The translations under genes and the position numbers were made by a program. The notes beneath the pieces are model-generated. The model searched no databases. It saw only the letters and a list, made by a program, of their open reading frames with translations, and was not told where the DNA came from. This document shows, in pieces, positions 52,267 to 62,167 of a stretch of 64,000 nt of DNA. Each line of letters opens with the position of its first letter. Within the stretch, counting starts at the first letter, position 1. The stretch comes from Desulfovibrio sp. UIB00 (GTDB lineage Bacteria; Desulfobacterota; Desulfovibrionia; Desulfovibrionales; Desulfovibrionaceae): contig NZ_JAETXJ010000004.1 of the NCBI RefSeq assembly GCF_022508225.1, positions 1 to 64,000 on the forward strand, in the 5' to 3' direction.

Positions 52267-53546
52267 CAGCAGTATCTCCCTGGCGGCAACATCCAGTCCG
52301 CATCGTTGTAAAGCCATTCGTCAAGATTCGGCGCTTGCGGGGCAAGGACGGCGCTTTCGTCCGTCATGGACAGATGCAGGCGCGCAGCCAGAAAATCGCG
52401 CACATACCCGCGTTCCCGTGCATGCGGGTCACTGCCCGCGAGCAGGTAAGGCAACGTGCCCAAGGCGTCCATGCCCGTGCGCCACAACTGCAAATCCGCT
52501 GGCAAGGGCGGCCACGATTCCGCCTGTGCGGCGGCAAAGGGCGCGCCCGATTTTAGGCGGGCAAGTACGGCGGCAACGGAACGCAAAAGTTCCACCTGCG
52601 CCAAGGGCCGGCCACAGGCCACATCGTAGGGGCAAGGGGCTGTTTCAAGGCACGGCCCGCAGGTGCGCGCCGTCTGCCACACATGATGGCCCTCGCCGTA
52701 TGGCCCGGTTTCGTGCAGCCAGGCCGAAGAAAGGAAAAAACCAAGCACAGGCACGCCAAGGTGCGCGCCAAGGTGCATGATGCCCGTATCCGGCGTGATC
52801 AGCGCGTCCAGCTCGTCTACGGCGTCCACAAGGGAGGGCCAGTCTGTTTTGCCGCTGCAATCATCCACCCTGTCGAGCATCTTGCCGGGCAACTGCCGCA
52901 TGAGCTGACGGGCAGCGGGCTGCTCCGCCCTTGAACCCAGCAACAGAATGCGCGGGCCGCCCAATGCCCCAAAGGCCGTGCGCACAACCTCGGCCAGCAC
53001 GGGCACGGGCAACGAGCGGCGAGATTCCCGCCCTGCCAGCACCACGCCAAGCCCTCGCCCGCCGGGGGTCGCCACAGGGTTGACCCTGCGGGACTCAATA
53101 GGATCTGGTGCAAAATGCGCCCAAAAATCCACAAGGTTCATAGTTGCCAGCGCGCGCCGCTCACTGAGGCGGAAGCCAAGCCGCGCCCAGGGCGAGCGCG
53201 AAATTCCTCCGGCCTCGGGTCGATACCCCTGAACCTGCTCTGCCTCAAAAACTCGGCACAATGCCGCAGTAGTGCCGGAAAAATTGCAGTTGTACACGGC
53301 TTCAAAGGGCAAGCCCAGCCAACGGTCCAGCACAGCGGTGTTGCGCGCCAGCGCCTCTGCCTCGGGCCTGCCGTGCACCGACAGGGCGTGCAGCTCGGCA
53401 AAGGGATAGAGCACCCTGGCCAGCGGAACCAGACTGGCATCCACGGCGAGATGAACCTCGCCGCGCAAGGCCAGGCTCAACAACAGGCGCTTGGTCTGCA
53501 CCAGATCGCCAAAGCGTGCCGCTTGTATGACCAAAAATTTGGGCAT
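52266..53546 (-). CDS. Glycosyltransferase family 9 (heptosyltransferase-like)
   Basis: This 426-residue protein begins MPKFLVIQAARFGDLVQTKR, the standard start of GT9 enzymes, and has DALITPDTGIMHLGAHLGVPVLGFF near residue 250. A Cys-rich stretch (CGPCLETAPCPYDVACG) follows, which recurs in GT9 members. It would add a heptose or similar sugar in the lipopolysaccharide core or a surface glycan. It is the first gene of a two-gene unit with the CgeB-like enzyme. Confidence 0.86.
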   Translation of the reverse strand: MPKFLVIQAARFGDLVQTKRLLLSLALRGEVHLAVDASLVPLARVLYPFAELHALSVHGRPEAEALARNTAVLDRWLGLPFEAVYNCNFSGTTAALCRVFEAEQVQGYRPEAGGISRSPWARLGFRLSERRALATMNLVDFWAHFAPDPIESRRVNPVATPGGRGLGVVLAGRESRRSLPVPVLAEVVRTAFGALGGPRILLLGSRAEQPAARQLMRQLPGKMLDRVDDCSGKTDWPSLVDAVDELDALITPDTGIMHLGAHLGVPVLGFFLSSAWLHETGPYGEGHHVWQTARTCGPCLETAPCPYDVACGRPLAQVELLRSVAAVLARLKSGAPFAAAQAESWPPLPADLQLWRTGMDALGTLPYLLAGSDPHARERGYVRDFLAARLHLSMTDESAVLAPQAPNLDEWLYNDADWMLPPGRYC

Positions 53547-53765
53547 GTCGTTCCGTATGGTTGTTGCTGGCAGTAGTCAGTTAATGGCCGAAACATGCGT
53601 AAAACTGCCAATTGCCCACAATCTAAGGCAATCTGCCCACCGAGGCAAGCAATGTGGGGCGCAACAATTGAAGCTGCGCAAAGACGGCAACGCGCTGGCC
53701 CTTTGCAAAATATTTCGCGCTGCTGTATGCTCACCTTCAAGCTTCTTTCACCATCTGGATCACAC

Positions 53766-54461
53766 ATGCGCGCACAACAGCCCTCCGCCCCGCTCTACCC
53801 CATATTTATCTCGCTTTCGGGCATCCGCTGCCTGGTGGTCGGCCTTGGTCAGGTGGGGCAACGCAAACTTTCCGGCCTGCTGGCCTGCAATCCGGCATCC
53901 GTGCTGGTGCTCGACCTTGCCGGACCTGCACCGGAAGCAGCGGAACTGCTGCGCGACTCAAGGGTACGCTTTGAACGCCGCGCCTGCGAGGCTGCCGACC
54001 TCAATGGCTGCGGGCTGGTATTTGCCGCCACGGGCAGCGCTGCGGAAAACAGCCGCATTGCCGCCCTGTGCGCCGCTGCGGGTATTTTGTGCAACAGCGC
54101 GAGCAATCCGGATGAAGGCTGTTTTCAGGTGCCTGCCGTGGCCCGAAGCACCCCGCTTGCGGCGGCGCTTTCCACTGGCGGGGCAAGCCCCGCGCTGGCC
54201 CGCCGCTGGAAGGGCGAACTTGAGCACTGGCTTGAACCGCGTTCGCGCATGGCAACCCTGATGGGTCGGCTGCGGCCTCTGGTTCTTGCCTTGGGGCACG
54301 ATACAGGGCAGAATACCGGATTGTTCCGCAAGCTGGCAGAATCACCTCTGCAACAGTGGCTGGAAGAACACGACCATGAAAACTGTACGCGTTATTTGCA
54401 GGCGGCGCTTCCGCCCGCACTGCACGCCAATATAGCGGAGTTGCTCCATGATCTCCCCTGA
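53766..54461 (+). CDS. Precorrin-2 dehydrogenase (siroheme branch)
   Basis: This 231-residue protein has the N-terminal NAD-binding domain of Met8/CysG-N enzymes (SGIRCLVVGLGQVGQRKLSGLL, LVFAATGSAAENSRIAALC, GILCNSASNPDEGCFQVPAV) and the STGGASPALARRWK helix. It oxidises precorrin-2 to sirohydrochlorin, needed for siroheme in sulfite reductase and for cobalamin. The start may be 53766 (MRAQQ) or 53727. It precedes the CcsA-type gene and hemA, an arrangement expected in sulfate reducers. Confidence 0.86.
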   Translation: MRAQQPSAPLYPIFISLSGIRCLVVGLGQVGQRKLSGLLACNPASVLVLDLAGPAPEAAELLRDSRVRFERRACEAADLNGCGLVFAATGSAAENSRIAALCAAAGILCNSASNPDEGCFQVPAVARSTPLAAALSTGGASPALARRWKGELEHWLEPRSRMATLMGRLRPLVLALGHDTGQNTGLFRKLAESPLQQWLEEHDHENCTRYLQAALPPALHANIAELLHDLP

Positions 54462-55275
54462 ATTTTCCACCGCCGTAACCCTGCTGCTCTATGGCTCCGC
54501 CAGTGTTGCAGGGCTTGCGGGCGTTGCCGCGCGCAGCGCCCTGTGGCGCAAGATAGGCTGTAGCGTGGCGCTGGCGGGCTTTGCCTGTCAGACGCTCATG
54601 CTCTTTCTGGGCTTTCACAAGGCCCTGCCCGGCGGCCTGAGCGCTGGCGCGTACTTTCAGCTCATGGCCTGGTTTGTGGTGCTCTGCGGCATTGCCGCCT
54701 GGGCCAAGCTGCGGCAGGAGATTCCGCTGGTATTCGCCACGCCGCTCGGGCTTATGCTCTTTGCCATGTCGGCCCCGTATCTGGCCTCAGTGGTGCAGGT
54801 TCCGCCCTCTCTCAACACCTCGTTTTACGCCCTGCACATCGGTTCGCTCTTTTTGAGCCTTGCCCTGCTGGCGCTGGCCTTTGCCGCCGGGGCGCTGTTT
54901 CTGTTCATGGAGGGGCGCATCAAGAGCAAGCTGACCATGAAGGGCTTTTGGCTCGACATGCCCGCCCTCTCCATGCTTGATAAAATCAACGCCATCACGA
55001 CCATGATCGGCTTTCCCATGTACACTCTGGGCATCGTTTCCGGGCTTATCTGGGCCAAGCCGGTATTTGGCGGCACGGTGACGGGCGACCCCAAGGAAGT
55101 TATCAGCATTGTGATCTGGCTGTTCTACTCCGTGCTTTTCCACAACCGCCTCACCAAGGGCTGGAAGGGCCGCAAGCCTGCGCAACTGGCTGTTTTTGTA
55201 TTTATTCTCTGCCTCTTTTCAATCATTGTGGTGAATACCTTCATGGAAACACACCACGCATTCATCCGGCGCTGA
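54448..55275 (+). CDS. Cytochrome c assembly / HemX-type membrane protein
   Basis: This 275-residue protein has eight hydrophobic segments and the CcsA/HemX signature order: AYFQLMAWFVVLCGIAAW, SLNTSFYALHIGSLFLSLALL and FPMYTLGIVSGLIWAKPVFGG with a final IVVNTFMETHHAFIRR. It overlaps the precorrin-2 dehydrogenase gene by 14 bases and precedes hemA by 13. In Bacillus the HemX homologue controls the level of HemA, and CcsA homologues handle haem for cytochrome c. Either role fits this position. Confidence 0.87.
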   Translation: MISPEFSTAVTLLLYGSASVAGLAGVAARSALWRKIGCSVALAGFACQTLMLFLGFHKALPGGLSAGAYFQLMAWFVVLCGIAAWAKLRQEIPLVFATPLGLMLFAMSAPYLASVVQVPPSLNTSFYALHIGSLFLSLALLALAFAAGALFLFMEGRIKSKLTMKGFWLDMPALSMLDKINAITTMIGFPMYTLGIVSGLIWAKPVFGGTVTGDPKEVISIVIWLFYSVLFHNRLTKGWKGRKPAQLAVFVFILCLFSIIVVNTFMETHHAFIRR

Positions 55276-55288
55276 CCGGGCTATCATC

Positions 55289-56581
55289 ATGGACTGTGAT
55301 ATCTTTCTTGTCGGCCTGAATCATCGCACTGCCAGCGTGGACGTGCGCGAACGCTTTGCCCTGGTCAACCACTGCGATGAAGAGCATTGGGCCGTGCCGT
55401 GTGTTGGCGCGGTGAGCGAAAGTGTGATCCTTTCCACCTGCAACCGCGTGGAGCTGCTGGCCGCCGGCAACGGCGACGTGGCCGGACAGGTGCTTGAAAA
55501 CTGGGCCGTTGCGCGTGGCGCAAAGCCCGAGGAGCTCAAGCCCTACGTCTACGTGCACAAAAATCTGGAAGCGGTGCGCCATCTGTTTTCTGTGGCGTCC
55601 AGCCTTGATTCCATGGTGCTGGGCGAACCGCAGATTCTGGGCCAGCTCAAAACCGCCTACCGCAAGGCCGTCAAATGCCACGCCACGGGCGTCATACTTA
55701 ACAGGCTGGTGCACAAGGCTTTTTCCGTAGCAAAAAGGGTACGCACAGAAACTGCGGTGGCCTCCAGCGCGGTTTCCATCAGCTATGCCGCCGTGGAACT
55801 TGCCAAACGCATTTTTGGCGACATGAAGACCCACAAGGCCATGCTGGTGGGCGCGGGTGAAATGGCCGAACTTGCCGCCATGCACCTTTTGCAGTCGGGC
55901 ATTGATGAAATTCTGGTTGCCAACCGCACTCTTGAACGCGGGCAGGAGCTGGCAAAGCAGTTCAAAGGCCGGGCTATCCCCTTTGAAGACATGGCAGAGC
56001 ACCTGACCGAGGTGGACATCATCATCACCTCCACCGGCTCGCAGGAACCCATCATCCGCGCGCGCGACATTCGCGCCGTGCTCAAGGCCCGCAAAAACAG
56101 GCCCATGTTCTTTATCGACATTGCCGTGCCGCGCGACATCGACCCGGACGTCAACGGCCTCGACAACGTCTATCTGTACGACATTGACGATCTCAAGGAA
56201 GTGGTGGAAGAAAACCTCGCCACCCGCCGTGACGAAGCCGCCAAGGCCGCCGATATCGTCAATGAGGAAGTGCTGCTGTTCTCCCGCTGGCTTTCAAGCC
56301 TCGACGTGCAGCCCACCATCGTTGACCTCATCCAGCGCGGCGAACGCATGGGGCAGGAAGAACTGGCCAAGACCCTCAAAAGGCTCGGCCCGGTAAACGA
56401 TGAAACCCGCGATGCCCTTGAGGCTCTGGTGGGTGCGCTGGTGCGCAAGCTCAACCATGATCCCATCATGTTTCTCAAGCGCGGCAGCATGTCCCAGGAG
56501 GGCAACGGCCCGCGCATCAGCATTGCGCGCCGTATTTTCAATCTGGATAAAACTGGCTGCCCTTATTCGGAGGAACACTGA
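55289..56581 (+). CDS. hemA: Glutamyl-tRNA reductase HemA
   Basis: This 430-residue enzyme makes glutamate-1-semialdehyde, the first step of tetrapyrrole synthesis. It has FLVGLNHRTASVDVRERF, the catalytic Cys in ILSTCNRVELLA, SLDSMVLGEPQILGQLK, the NADPH domain (AMLVGAGEMAELAAMHL) and the C-terminal dimerisation helices. It sits in an operon with the siroheme-branch gene and a CcsA/HemX-type protein, giving a compact haem/siroheme unit. Confidence 0.95.
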   Translation: MDCDIFLVGLNHRTASVDVRERFALVNHCDEEHWAVPCVGAVSESVILSTCNRVELLAAGNGDVAGQVLENWAVARGAKPEELKPYVYVHKNLEAVRHLFSVASSLDSMVLGEPQILGQLKTAYRKAVKCHATGVILNRLVHKAFSVAKRVRTETAVASSAVSISYAAVELAKRIFGDMKTHKAMLVGAGEMAELAAMHLLQSGIDEILVANRTLERGQELAKQFKGRAIPFEDMAEHLTEVDIIITSTGSQEPIIRARDIRAVLKARKNRPMFFIDIAVPRDIDPDVNGLDNVYLYDIDDLKEVVEENLATRRDEAAKAADIVNEEVLLFSRWLSSLDVQPTIVDLIQRGERMGQEELAKTLKRLGPVNDETRDALEALVGALVRKLNHDPIMFLKRGSMSQEGNGPRISIARRIFNLDKTGCPYSEEH

Positions 56582-56919
56582 TGCGCTGGTACGGAATTGA
56601 CGACATTACAGAAGAAGATACCGCAAAACTGAGTGCCACCCTCACCGAGATGGAGCTTACCTCGGGTATGGACGGCCTATTCTGGCTGCCCGTTCCCGCC
56701 GACATGCTCTCGCCTGTGCAGCAGGAGCATGAAGAAAGCTGCGGCCCCCACGTTATGGGCCTTGAAATTGAAGAAAATTTTGTGCGCCTTGAACTGCTGG
56801 TGCGCGCGCGTGGCCGCATGCGCTGCGAATGTGTGCACTATGCCTCGCCCGAACTGCGCGACCGCATGATCGTATGGCTTGAGAACCTGCTGGTTGAACT
56901 GGGCATCAATCCGGCCTAG
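56581..56919 (+). CDS. Small acidic protein, unknown
   Basis: This 112-residue protein starts MRWYGIDDITEEDTAKLSAT and contains FWLPVPADMLSPVQQEHEESCG and MRCECVHYASPELRDRMIVWLENLL. Its ATG shares a base with the hemA stop (TGATG), which indicates coupling. The tail of two Cys (CEC) and the acidic character are notable. I do not recognise a family. Confidence 0.7.
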   Translation: MRWYGIDDITEEDTAKLSATLTEMELTSGMDGLFWLPVPADMLSPVQQEHEESCGPHVMGLEIEENFVRLELLVRARGRMRCECVHYASPELRDRMIVWLENLLVELGINPA

Positions 56920-57058
56920 GCGCTGTTTTTCGACATGGCTTTTTGGGGGCGGCGCCTGCTGCTCCCAAAAGTCCTTTCAACGCTAGTTATTCCAGCCTCG
57001 CAGGCTCAAATCTCTCAGGGCCGATCTTCTGCCCATACATCCTTGCCGCAGGCATGCC

Positions 57059-58189
57059 ATGATCAAATCTGCGCCTACGCTGCAAAACATCCCGCCCGCT
57101 ACGGCCCGTCTTTGCCTTGAGGTGGAGCGCTTCTGCCTGACGCAGCTTGGGCTTGCAAAAGGTTCGCGGCTGTTGCTGGCCCTCTCTGGCGGAGCCGATT
57201 CCACGGCGCTGGCCTTTGTACTACGCCTGCTGGCCCCACGGCTGGGGCTGAGCGTCCACGCCTTGAGCGTTGACCACGGCTTGCGGAAAGAATCTGCGCA
57301 AGACGCTGTATTTACACTCCAGTTATGCAATATTCTGAACATCCCCTGCACAGTGCGGCAAGCCGATGTGCGCAAGCTTGCCGAAAACAGCGGCTTTGGC
57401 ATTGAAGATGCCGCCCGGCGCTTGCGCTATGCCCTGCTTGAGCAGGAACGCGTTGCCGTGAGGGCCGACTTTATCGCCCTGGGGCACCACGCAGGCGATG
57501 TGAGCGAGGACGTATTGCTGCGCCTCACGCGCGGCACAGGCTGGCCCGCCCTTGGCGGCATGGCCGCCCGCGATGACGAGCGCCATCTGCTCCGCCCGCT
57601 GCTGGCAACGGACGCGCAATCGCTGAGAGCTTTGCTGGTCGAATGCGGCATTGACTGGCGCGAGGATGCCAGCAACCAGAGCCGCCAATACAAGCGCAAC
57701 AGGCTGCGGCTGGATGTGCTGCCCCTGCTGCGCGAAGAGAACCCATCCCTTGACCGCACCCTGCACGATCTCTGGCAAATGGCGCGCATGGATGAGGATT
57801 ACTGGAATACCGCGTTGGATGCGGCTCTGGCTGAGCATCCGTGGATTGTGGGGGGGAGTGAAGCGGAGCTTTCAGCAAAGAAAAATATTGCTGAAGGCCC
57901 CAGCCTGACATTGCCCGCAAAGTTGCTGGCAAGTCTGCACCCTGCGGCCCGCTTGCGCCTGTATGTGCGGGCTGTGCGTTTTTTGTGCCGCCCTGCGGTG
58001 GGGTGTGGTGGTGAGGATTCTGACAGCTCGGGGCAGATTCACGGTCAGGCAAGGGCACGCACCCTGCTGGCTTTGGATGATGCCCTTGCCAAGGGGCGGG
58101 GGAATACGCGGTTTCAGTTGCCCGGCGGGTTGGAAGCGTATTTGAAAGGTGGGAGTGTTGTTTTTCGCCGCTGCGCGGCTGGCAGATAA
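57059..58189 (+). CDS. tilS: tRNA(Ile)-lysidine synthase TilS
   Basis: This 376-residue enzyme converts the anticodon wobble C of tRNA-Ile(CAU) to lysidine. The PP-loop LLALSGGADSTALAF and the following VDHGLRKES, ALGHHAGDVSEDVLLRLTRGTG and DASNQSRQYKRNRLRLDVLPLL are diagnostic. The C-terminal tRNA-binding domain is short. It stands alone and is followed by a long GC-rich gap. Confidence 0.92.
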   Translation: MIKSAPTLQNIPPATARLCLEVERFCLTQLGLAKGSRLLLALSGGADSTALAFVLRLLAPRLGLSVHALSVDHGLRKESAQDAVFTLQLCNILNIPCTVRQADVRKLAENSGFGIEDAARRLRYALLEQERVAVRADFIALGHHAGDVSEDVLLRLTRGTGWPALGGMAARDDERHLLRPLLATDAQSLRALLVECGIDWREDASNQSRQYKRNRLRLDVLPLLREENPSLDRTLHDLWQMARMDEDYWNTALDAALAEHPWIVGGSEAELSAKKNIAEGPSLTLPAKLLASLHPAARLRLYVRAVRFLCRPAVGCGGEDSDSSGQIHGQARARTLLALDDALAKGRGNTRFQLPGGLEAYLKGGSVVFRRCAAGR

Positions 58190-59286
58190 CTGGATTTTGC
58201 CGCCTTCGGGCACGGGGTTTCGCCCTCTGGCCACAATGATTTGGTTTGCTGCCCTGCGGGCACTTGGTTTCGCCTTTCGGCGAAGGTTATGCGCCTCCCC
58301 GGCGCGGGGCAAAGGGGGCCTGTTAGGGGCTGCGCCCCCTTCATCCTGATGCCAAATCCCGTTTTACGGGCTTTGGGCCGCCATCGGCGTCTACGCCGCC
58401 GGGCGGTAAGGCACGAAAATCTGTCGCTTACGGCGCGGCAAAGCCGCGACCTACTCCTGATTTCCGGTCGTGTTGACGTTGCCAACACTCCGTCGGGGCT
58501 GCGCCCCTTTTGCCCCCTTGCATCCCCCCCCGAAGCGCCCCCAAGAAAACTTTCAACTTACGCAAAACGGCGAGGGCACGCGGCTTACGCTGCGGGAGCT
58601 TCCTTCCCTCGCTCCGCTCGCTCAGGCGATCTCCCTCTGCGCCGCGTAAATGCCAGAGTACGCTTTCGCTTCGAGCGGAAGTCCGCTTCAGCCAAATACC
58701 TTTGATACAGTTAGTACTTTAGGTAATTGCTTCGCTGCCATTTCTGTCGCTTCAGGACTTTTCATCATTGCGAGGCGTTCAAAAAACTCCAAATTGCAAT
58801 ACTAGGCATAACCTTTTGCTACTTTGCCTGCACTAATGTTGAATTCAATTCGCTCATAAGTGGGCCGACAACTTCCGTATTAATAAAATTTCGCCATCAG
58901 GAGCTGGTCGCGGAGTCGCCTTCCTTATACTCGCCGGAGCGAAAGCGGAGGCGATGGCTGGTGTTGGGCTAATTTGCAAAATACGCGTTTTGCGGGCTGA
59001 AAAGAAAGCGCCGGGATTTTGAGCGCAGCGTACTCAAGTACGTGAGCATCAAAATCCCGGCGCTGACGCATTCAAGCCACAAAAGTCGGGTTTGCGTAAA
59101 TCAGCCTGACAGGCTCACCCCAAACCGCAAGGCAACCATTTGCATGGAGGGGTTCATTCCTGGCGCAAGATGGATTTTGTTCTCAGGCAAGGAAGACAAG
59201 GCGGCTTTGAGGGAGTGTGCTTTTGGCACTCGACCGAAAAAGCCGCCGCAGTCTGACGCAGCCTGAGGACAAAAGACGCTTGCGCC
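58190..59286. other. Long intergenic region with GC-rich palindromes and repeat copy C
   Basis: About 1.1 kb without a convincing gene. The first half is full of short GC-rich hairpins (for example around 58312-58340 and 58430-58452), giving several spurious frames. The part 58690-58980 has lower GC and no assignable gene. The dispersed repeat lies at 59007-59120. Confidence 0.55.
59007..59120 (-). repeat. Dispersed repeat, copy C, with perfect 15-bp inverted core
   Basis: The arms 59007-59021 and 59050-59064 are a perfect inverted repeat (AGCGCCGGGATTTTG). On the minus strand the order gtgagcctgtcaggctgatt, gcgtaaa-type spacer, gaatgcgtcagcgcc and inverted core follows that of copy A. Copies lie beside ycaO, queD and polA, in both orientations. 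Confidence 0.78.
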
Positions 59287-62073
59287 CTAGTGGGCGGAGC
59301 CCCAATCACGCCCCTGCCCCCAATCCACAACCAGCGGCACAGACAAAGCCACGCCGCCCGGCATAACCCCGCCCATAAGCGCCGCCACCCGTTCACCCGC
59401 AGCAGCCGCAGCCTCCGTGGGTACTTCCAGCAAAAGCTCGTCATGCACCTGCAAAAGCAACCGGGCATCCAGACGCTTCAACTCCGCATCATGGGCCACA
59501 GCCAGCATGGCAAGCTTGATGATATCCGCCGCTGACCCCTGAATCACGGTATTGATAGCCTGTCGCCGCGCCAGCGCGTAGTTCTGCCCGTTGGCGGAAT
59601 GGATATCGGGCAACAAGCGCCGCCGACCACCAAGGGTGGTCACATAGCCCTGCCGCTTGGCAACAGCCTCCACCTCTTCATAAAACTGCTTCAGGCCTGT
59701 AAGCCGCTCAAAATAGCGGGCAATGAATTCCTTGGCCTCGTTGGTCGTGATTTTCAGTTCCTGAGCCAGCTTTTGCGCGCCCATGCCGTAAATAAGACCA
59801 AAGTTGATGGTCTTGGCGTTGCGCCGCTGGTCGGGGCTGACCTCGCTGGACGGCAGATCATACACCAGCGCAGCCGTGCGGGCGTGGATGTCCTCGCCGT
59901 TGCGGAAGGCCTCAATCAGGGCAGTATCCTGTGACATGTGGGCCAGTACGCGCAGTTCAACCTGCGAATAGTCGGCGGAAACAAGGGCATGATCGGGCCC
60001 GGCGATAAAGCACGAGCGCATGCGCTTGCCCAGCGGCCCGCGCACGGGGATGTTCTGAAGATTGGGATTGCTGGACGAAAGCCGCCCCGTGGCCGTGGCC
60101 TTCTGGTTAAAGGTCGTATGGATGCGCCCGCGCGGGTCCACAAGACGCGGCAGGGGGTCCAGATAGGTGGAGCGCATTTTTTCCAGTTTGCGGAACTGGA
60201 GGATGCTCTCCACCACGGGATGCTGCCCGGCTAGTTTTTCCAGCGTTTCCTGATTGGTGGATGCCTGCCCGCCACGGGTTTTGCGCGGCGAGGGCAGCTT
60301 GAGCGTGTTGAACAATACCTCGCCAAGCTGCTGGGCCGAGCGGATGTTGAACGTGGTTCCCGCTGCGGTAAAAACCTCCTGCGTGAGCCTGTCGATCTCG
60401 CCCTGCACATCTGAAAGAAAGGACTGAAAGGCCGCTGCGTCAATGGCGACCCCGCGCGCCTCCATCTGGGCCAGCACGGGCGTGAGCGGCAGTTCAAGCG
60501 TGCGATACAGCTCGAGCAGGCCGTCAGCCTCCAGCCGTTGCTCCATGGAAGCGGCCATGCGCTGGGCCATGCTGGCAGGGCCATTGCCGCCCTGCCCTTC
60601 GCGCAGGGGTATGCCCCAGCGCACAGCCAGACGGGGCCAGCCATAATCGCTTTCCTCGGGATTAATGAGGTAGGCGGCAAGGCCAAGATCAAAGAAGAAC
60701 GGAGGATTGGCCTCGGACGGCAGCTTGCGCCAGCACGCGGCGGCAATCAGCTGGGCCTTGAGGTCAGACGTAACCAGCCTTTGCGCCCCGGCAAGCCACG
60801 TGCAGAGGTCTTCCACACTGCCGCCCCAGCGAAAATCATCACCGCCAGCCACCGCCACGTGGGGCGGCTTGCCCATACCACCGGGCCAGATGATTGCGGC
60901 CTCCAGCCCTGCGCAGGGGGGCAACTGCCCTACTTCGCTCAGCAGCGGAGCCTCGGGTTCATCGGCCACATCCAGCAGGCTCATCTGCGGGCCAGCCCCA
61001 GCTGCGGGGCGGGGCTTTGAAGAAGATTTTTCGGCGGCAGCCATCAGCGAACCCTGGGCAGCGGAGCGGGGAGCGCCAGCATCCGCACCAGTATTTGAGC
61101 CAGCATTTGATGCTGCCCCCTCAGATGTAATGACAGAAGGGGCCGGGAACGGAGACACTGCCGAACCTGTGGGGGCGCTGCGCTGCAAACGAGCCAGAGT
61201 TGCCATGTCGCGGCGCAGGGCGTGCAGTTCAAATTCGTCCGCCATGCTGGCGCACAGGGCTTCATTCAGCGGATTGACGGTCATGTCGTCAATGGTCAGC
61301 CCGGTGCACACATCCAGCGAAAGGGACGTGAGCTGCCGCCACAAAAACATATTTTCAAGGTGGTCACGCAGCTTGTCCTGAATCTTGGGCCCAAGCAGAG
61401 CAAAATGATCGCGTATGTCTTCAAGCGTCGGGCATATTTCAAAAATTTTCTGCGCCGTCTTGGGGCCAATGCCCGGTACGCCGGGGATATTATCGCTCGT
61501 GTCGCCCACAAGGGCCTGCACATCGGCCCACTGGTCGGGCCTGAGGCCGCTTTCTGCCGTAAAATCTGCGGCAGAAAGCAGCTTTTCTTCCTTGGATGCA
61601 GGGTCCCACATGTACACGTTGGGGCCGAGGCACTGCTTGAGGTCTTTATCGCCGCTCACAATAATCACGGGCCGCTGGGCGGAGAAACGCGCCGCCAGCG
61701 AGGCAATGCAGTCGTCAGCCTCGCAGCCGTCAGAAATCTCGACTGGAATGCCAAGAGCTTTGACCATGCGCACGATGGGATCCATCTGCCGCACCAGATC
61801 TTCGGGGGTAGCGTCACGGTTGGCCTTGTACAGCGGGTACAGATCGTGACGGAAGTTCTTGCCCTTGCCATCCTTGACGAAGAGAAAATGGGCGGGCCGC
61901 TCATCACGCAGGATGCGCAGCAATACACGCGTTACCACCACCAGCGCGTTGGTGGGAAAGCCGTCGGAGCGCTGCATGTTCTTGTTGGCAAAAAAACCGC
62001 GATATATAAAGGCAGAGCCGTCCATAAGAAAGACAGGCTCGGCAGAAAGATTGAGGCGTTGTTTCAGCGACAT
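59287..62073 (-). CDS. polA: DNA polymerase I
   Basis: This 928-residue enzyme has an N-terminal 5'-nuclease domain (FLMDGSAFIYRGFFA, GCEADDCIASLA, DTSDNIPGVPGIGPKTA), a middle 3'-5' exonuclease-like domain and the polymerase domain with motif A SADYSQVELRVLAHMS, motif B RRNAKTINFGLIYGMG and motif C LLLQVHDELLLE. In the middle domain the DxE of exonuclease motif I is not seen, so proofreading is probably lost, as in several bacterial Pol I. An Ala/Ser/Gly-rich insert lies near residues 300-370. It fills gaps in repair and removes primers. Confidence 0.94.
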   Translation of the reverse strand: MSLKQRLNLSAEPVFLMDGSAFIYRGFFANKNMQRSDGFPTNALVVVTRVLLRILRDERPAHFLFVKDGKGKNFRHDLYPLYKANRDATPEDLVRQMDPIVRMVKALGIPVEISDGCEADDCIASLAARFSAQRPVIIVSGDKDLKQCLGPNVYMWDPASKEEKLLSAADFTAESGLRPDQWADVQALVGDTSDNIPGVPGIGPKTAQKIFEICPTLEDIRDHFALLGPKIQDKLRDHLENMFLWRQLTSLSLDVCTGLTIDDMTVNPLNEALCASMADEFELHALRRDMATLARLQRSAPTGSAVSPFPAPSVITSEGAASNAGSNTGADAGAPRSAAQGSLMAAAEKSSSKPRPAAGAGPQMSLLDVADEPEAPLLSEVGQLPPCAGLEAAIIWPGGMGKPPHVAVAGGDDFRWGGSVEDLCTWLAGAQRLVTSDLKAQLIAAACWRKLPSEANPPFFFDLGLAAYLINPEESDYGWPRLAVRWGIPLREGQGGNGPASMAQRMAASMEQRLEADGLLELYRTLELPLTPVLAQMEARGVAIDAAAFQSFLSDVQGEIDRLTQEVFTAAGTTFNIRSAQQLGEVLFNTLKLPSPRKTRGGQASTNQETLEKLAGQHPVVESILQFRKLEKMRSTYLDPLPRLVDPRGRIHTTFNQKATATGRLSSSNPNLQNIPVRGPLGKRMRSCFIAGPDHALVSADYSQVELRVLAHMSQDTALIEAFRNGEDIHARTAALVYDLPSSEVSPDQRRNAKTINFGLIYGMGAQKLAQELKITTNEAKEFIARYFERLTGLKQFYEEVEAVAKRQGYVTTLGGRRRLLPDIHSANGQNYALARRQAINTVIQGSAADIIKLAMLAVAHDAELKRLDARLLLQVHDELLLEVPTEAAAAAGERVAALMGGVMPGGVALSVPLVVDWGQGRDWGSAH

Positions 62074-62167
62074 GACAGCCCGGTGGTTTGGGGTTTCAAA
62101 AAGATTTCAAAACGGTTCGCAGGCCAGGACGCTTGCGAAGATGTTGTGCTACGCGTATAGTATAGTG

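Noticed and set aside
58241-58705. Open frame in the GC-rich gap after tilS
   Set aside because: The stretch is built of short palindromes, all strands are open by composition, and no domain or start signal is visible.
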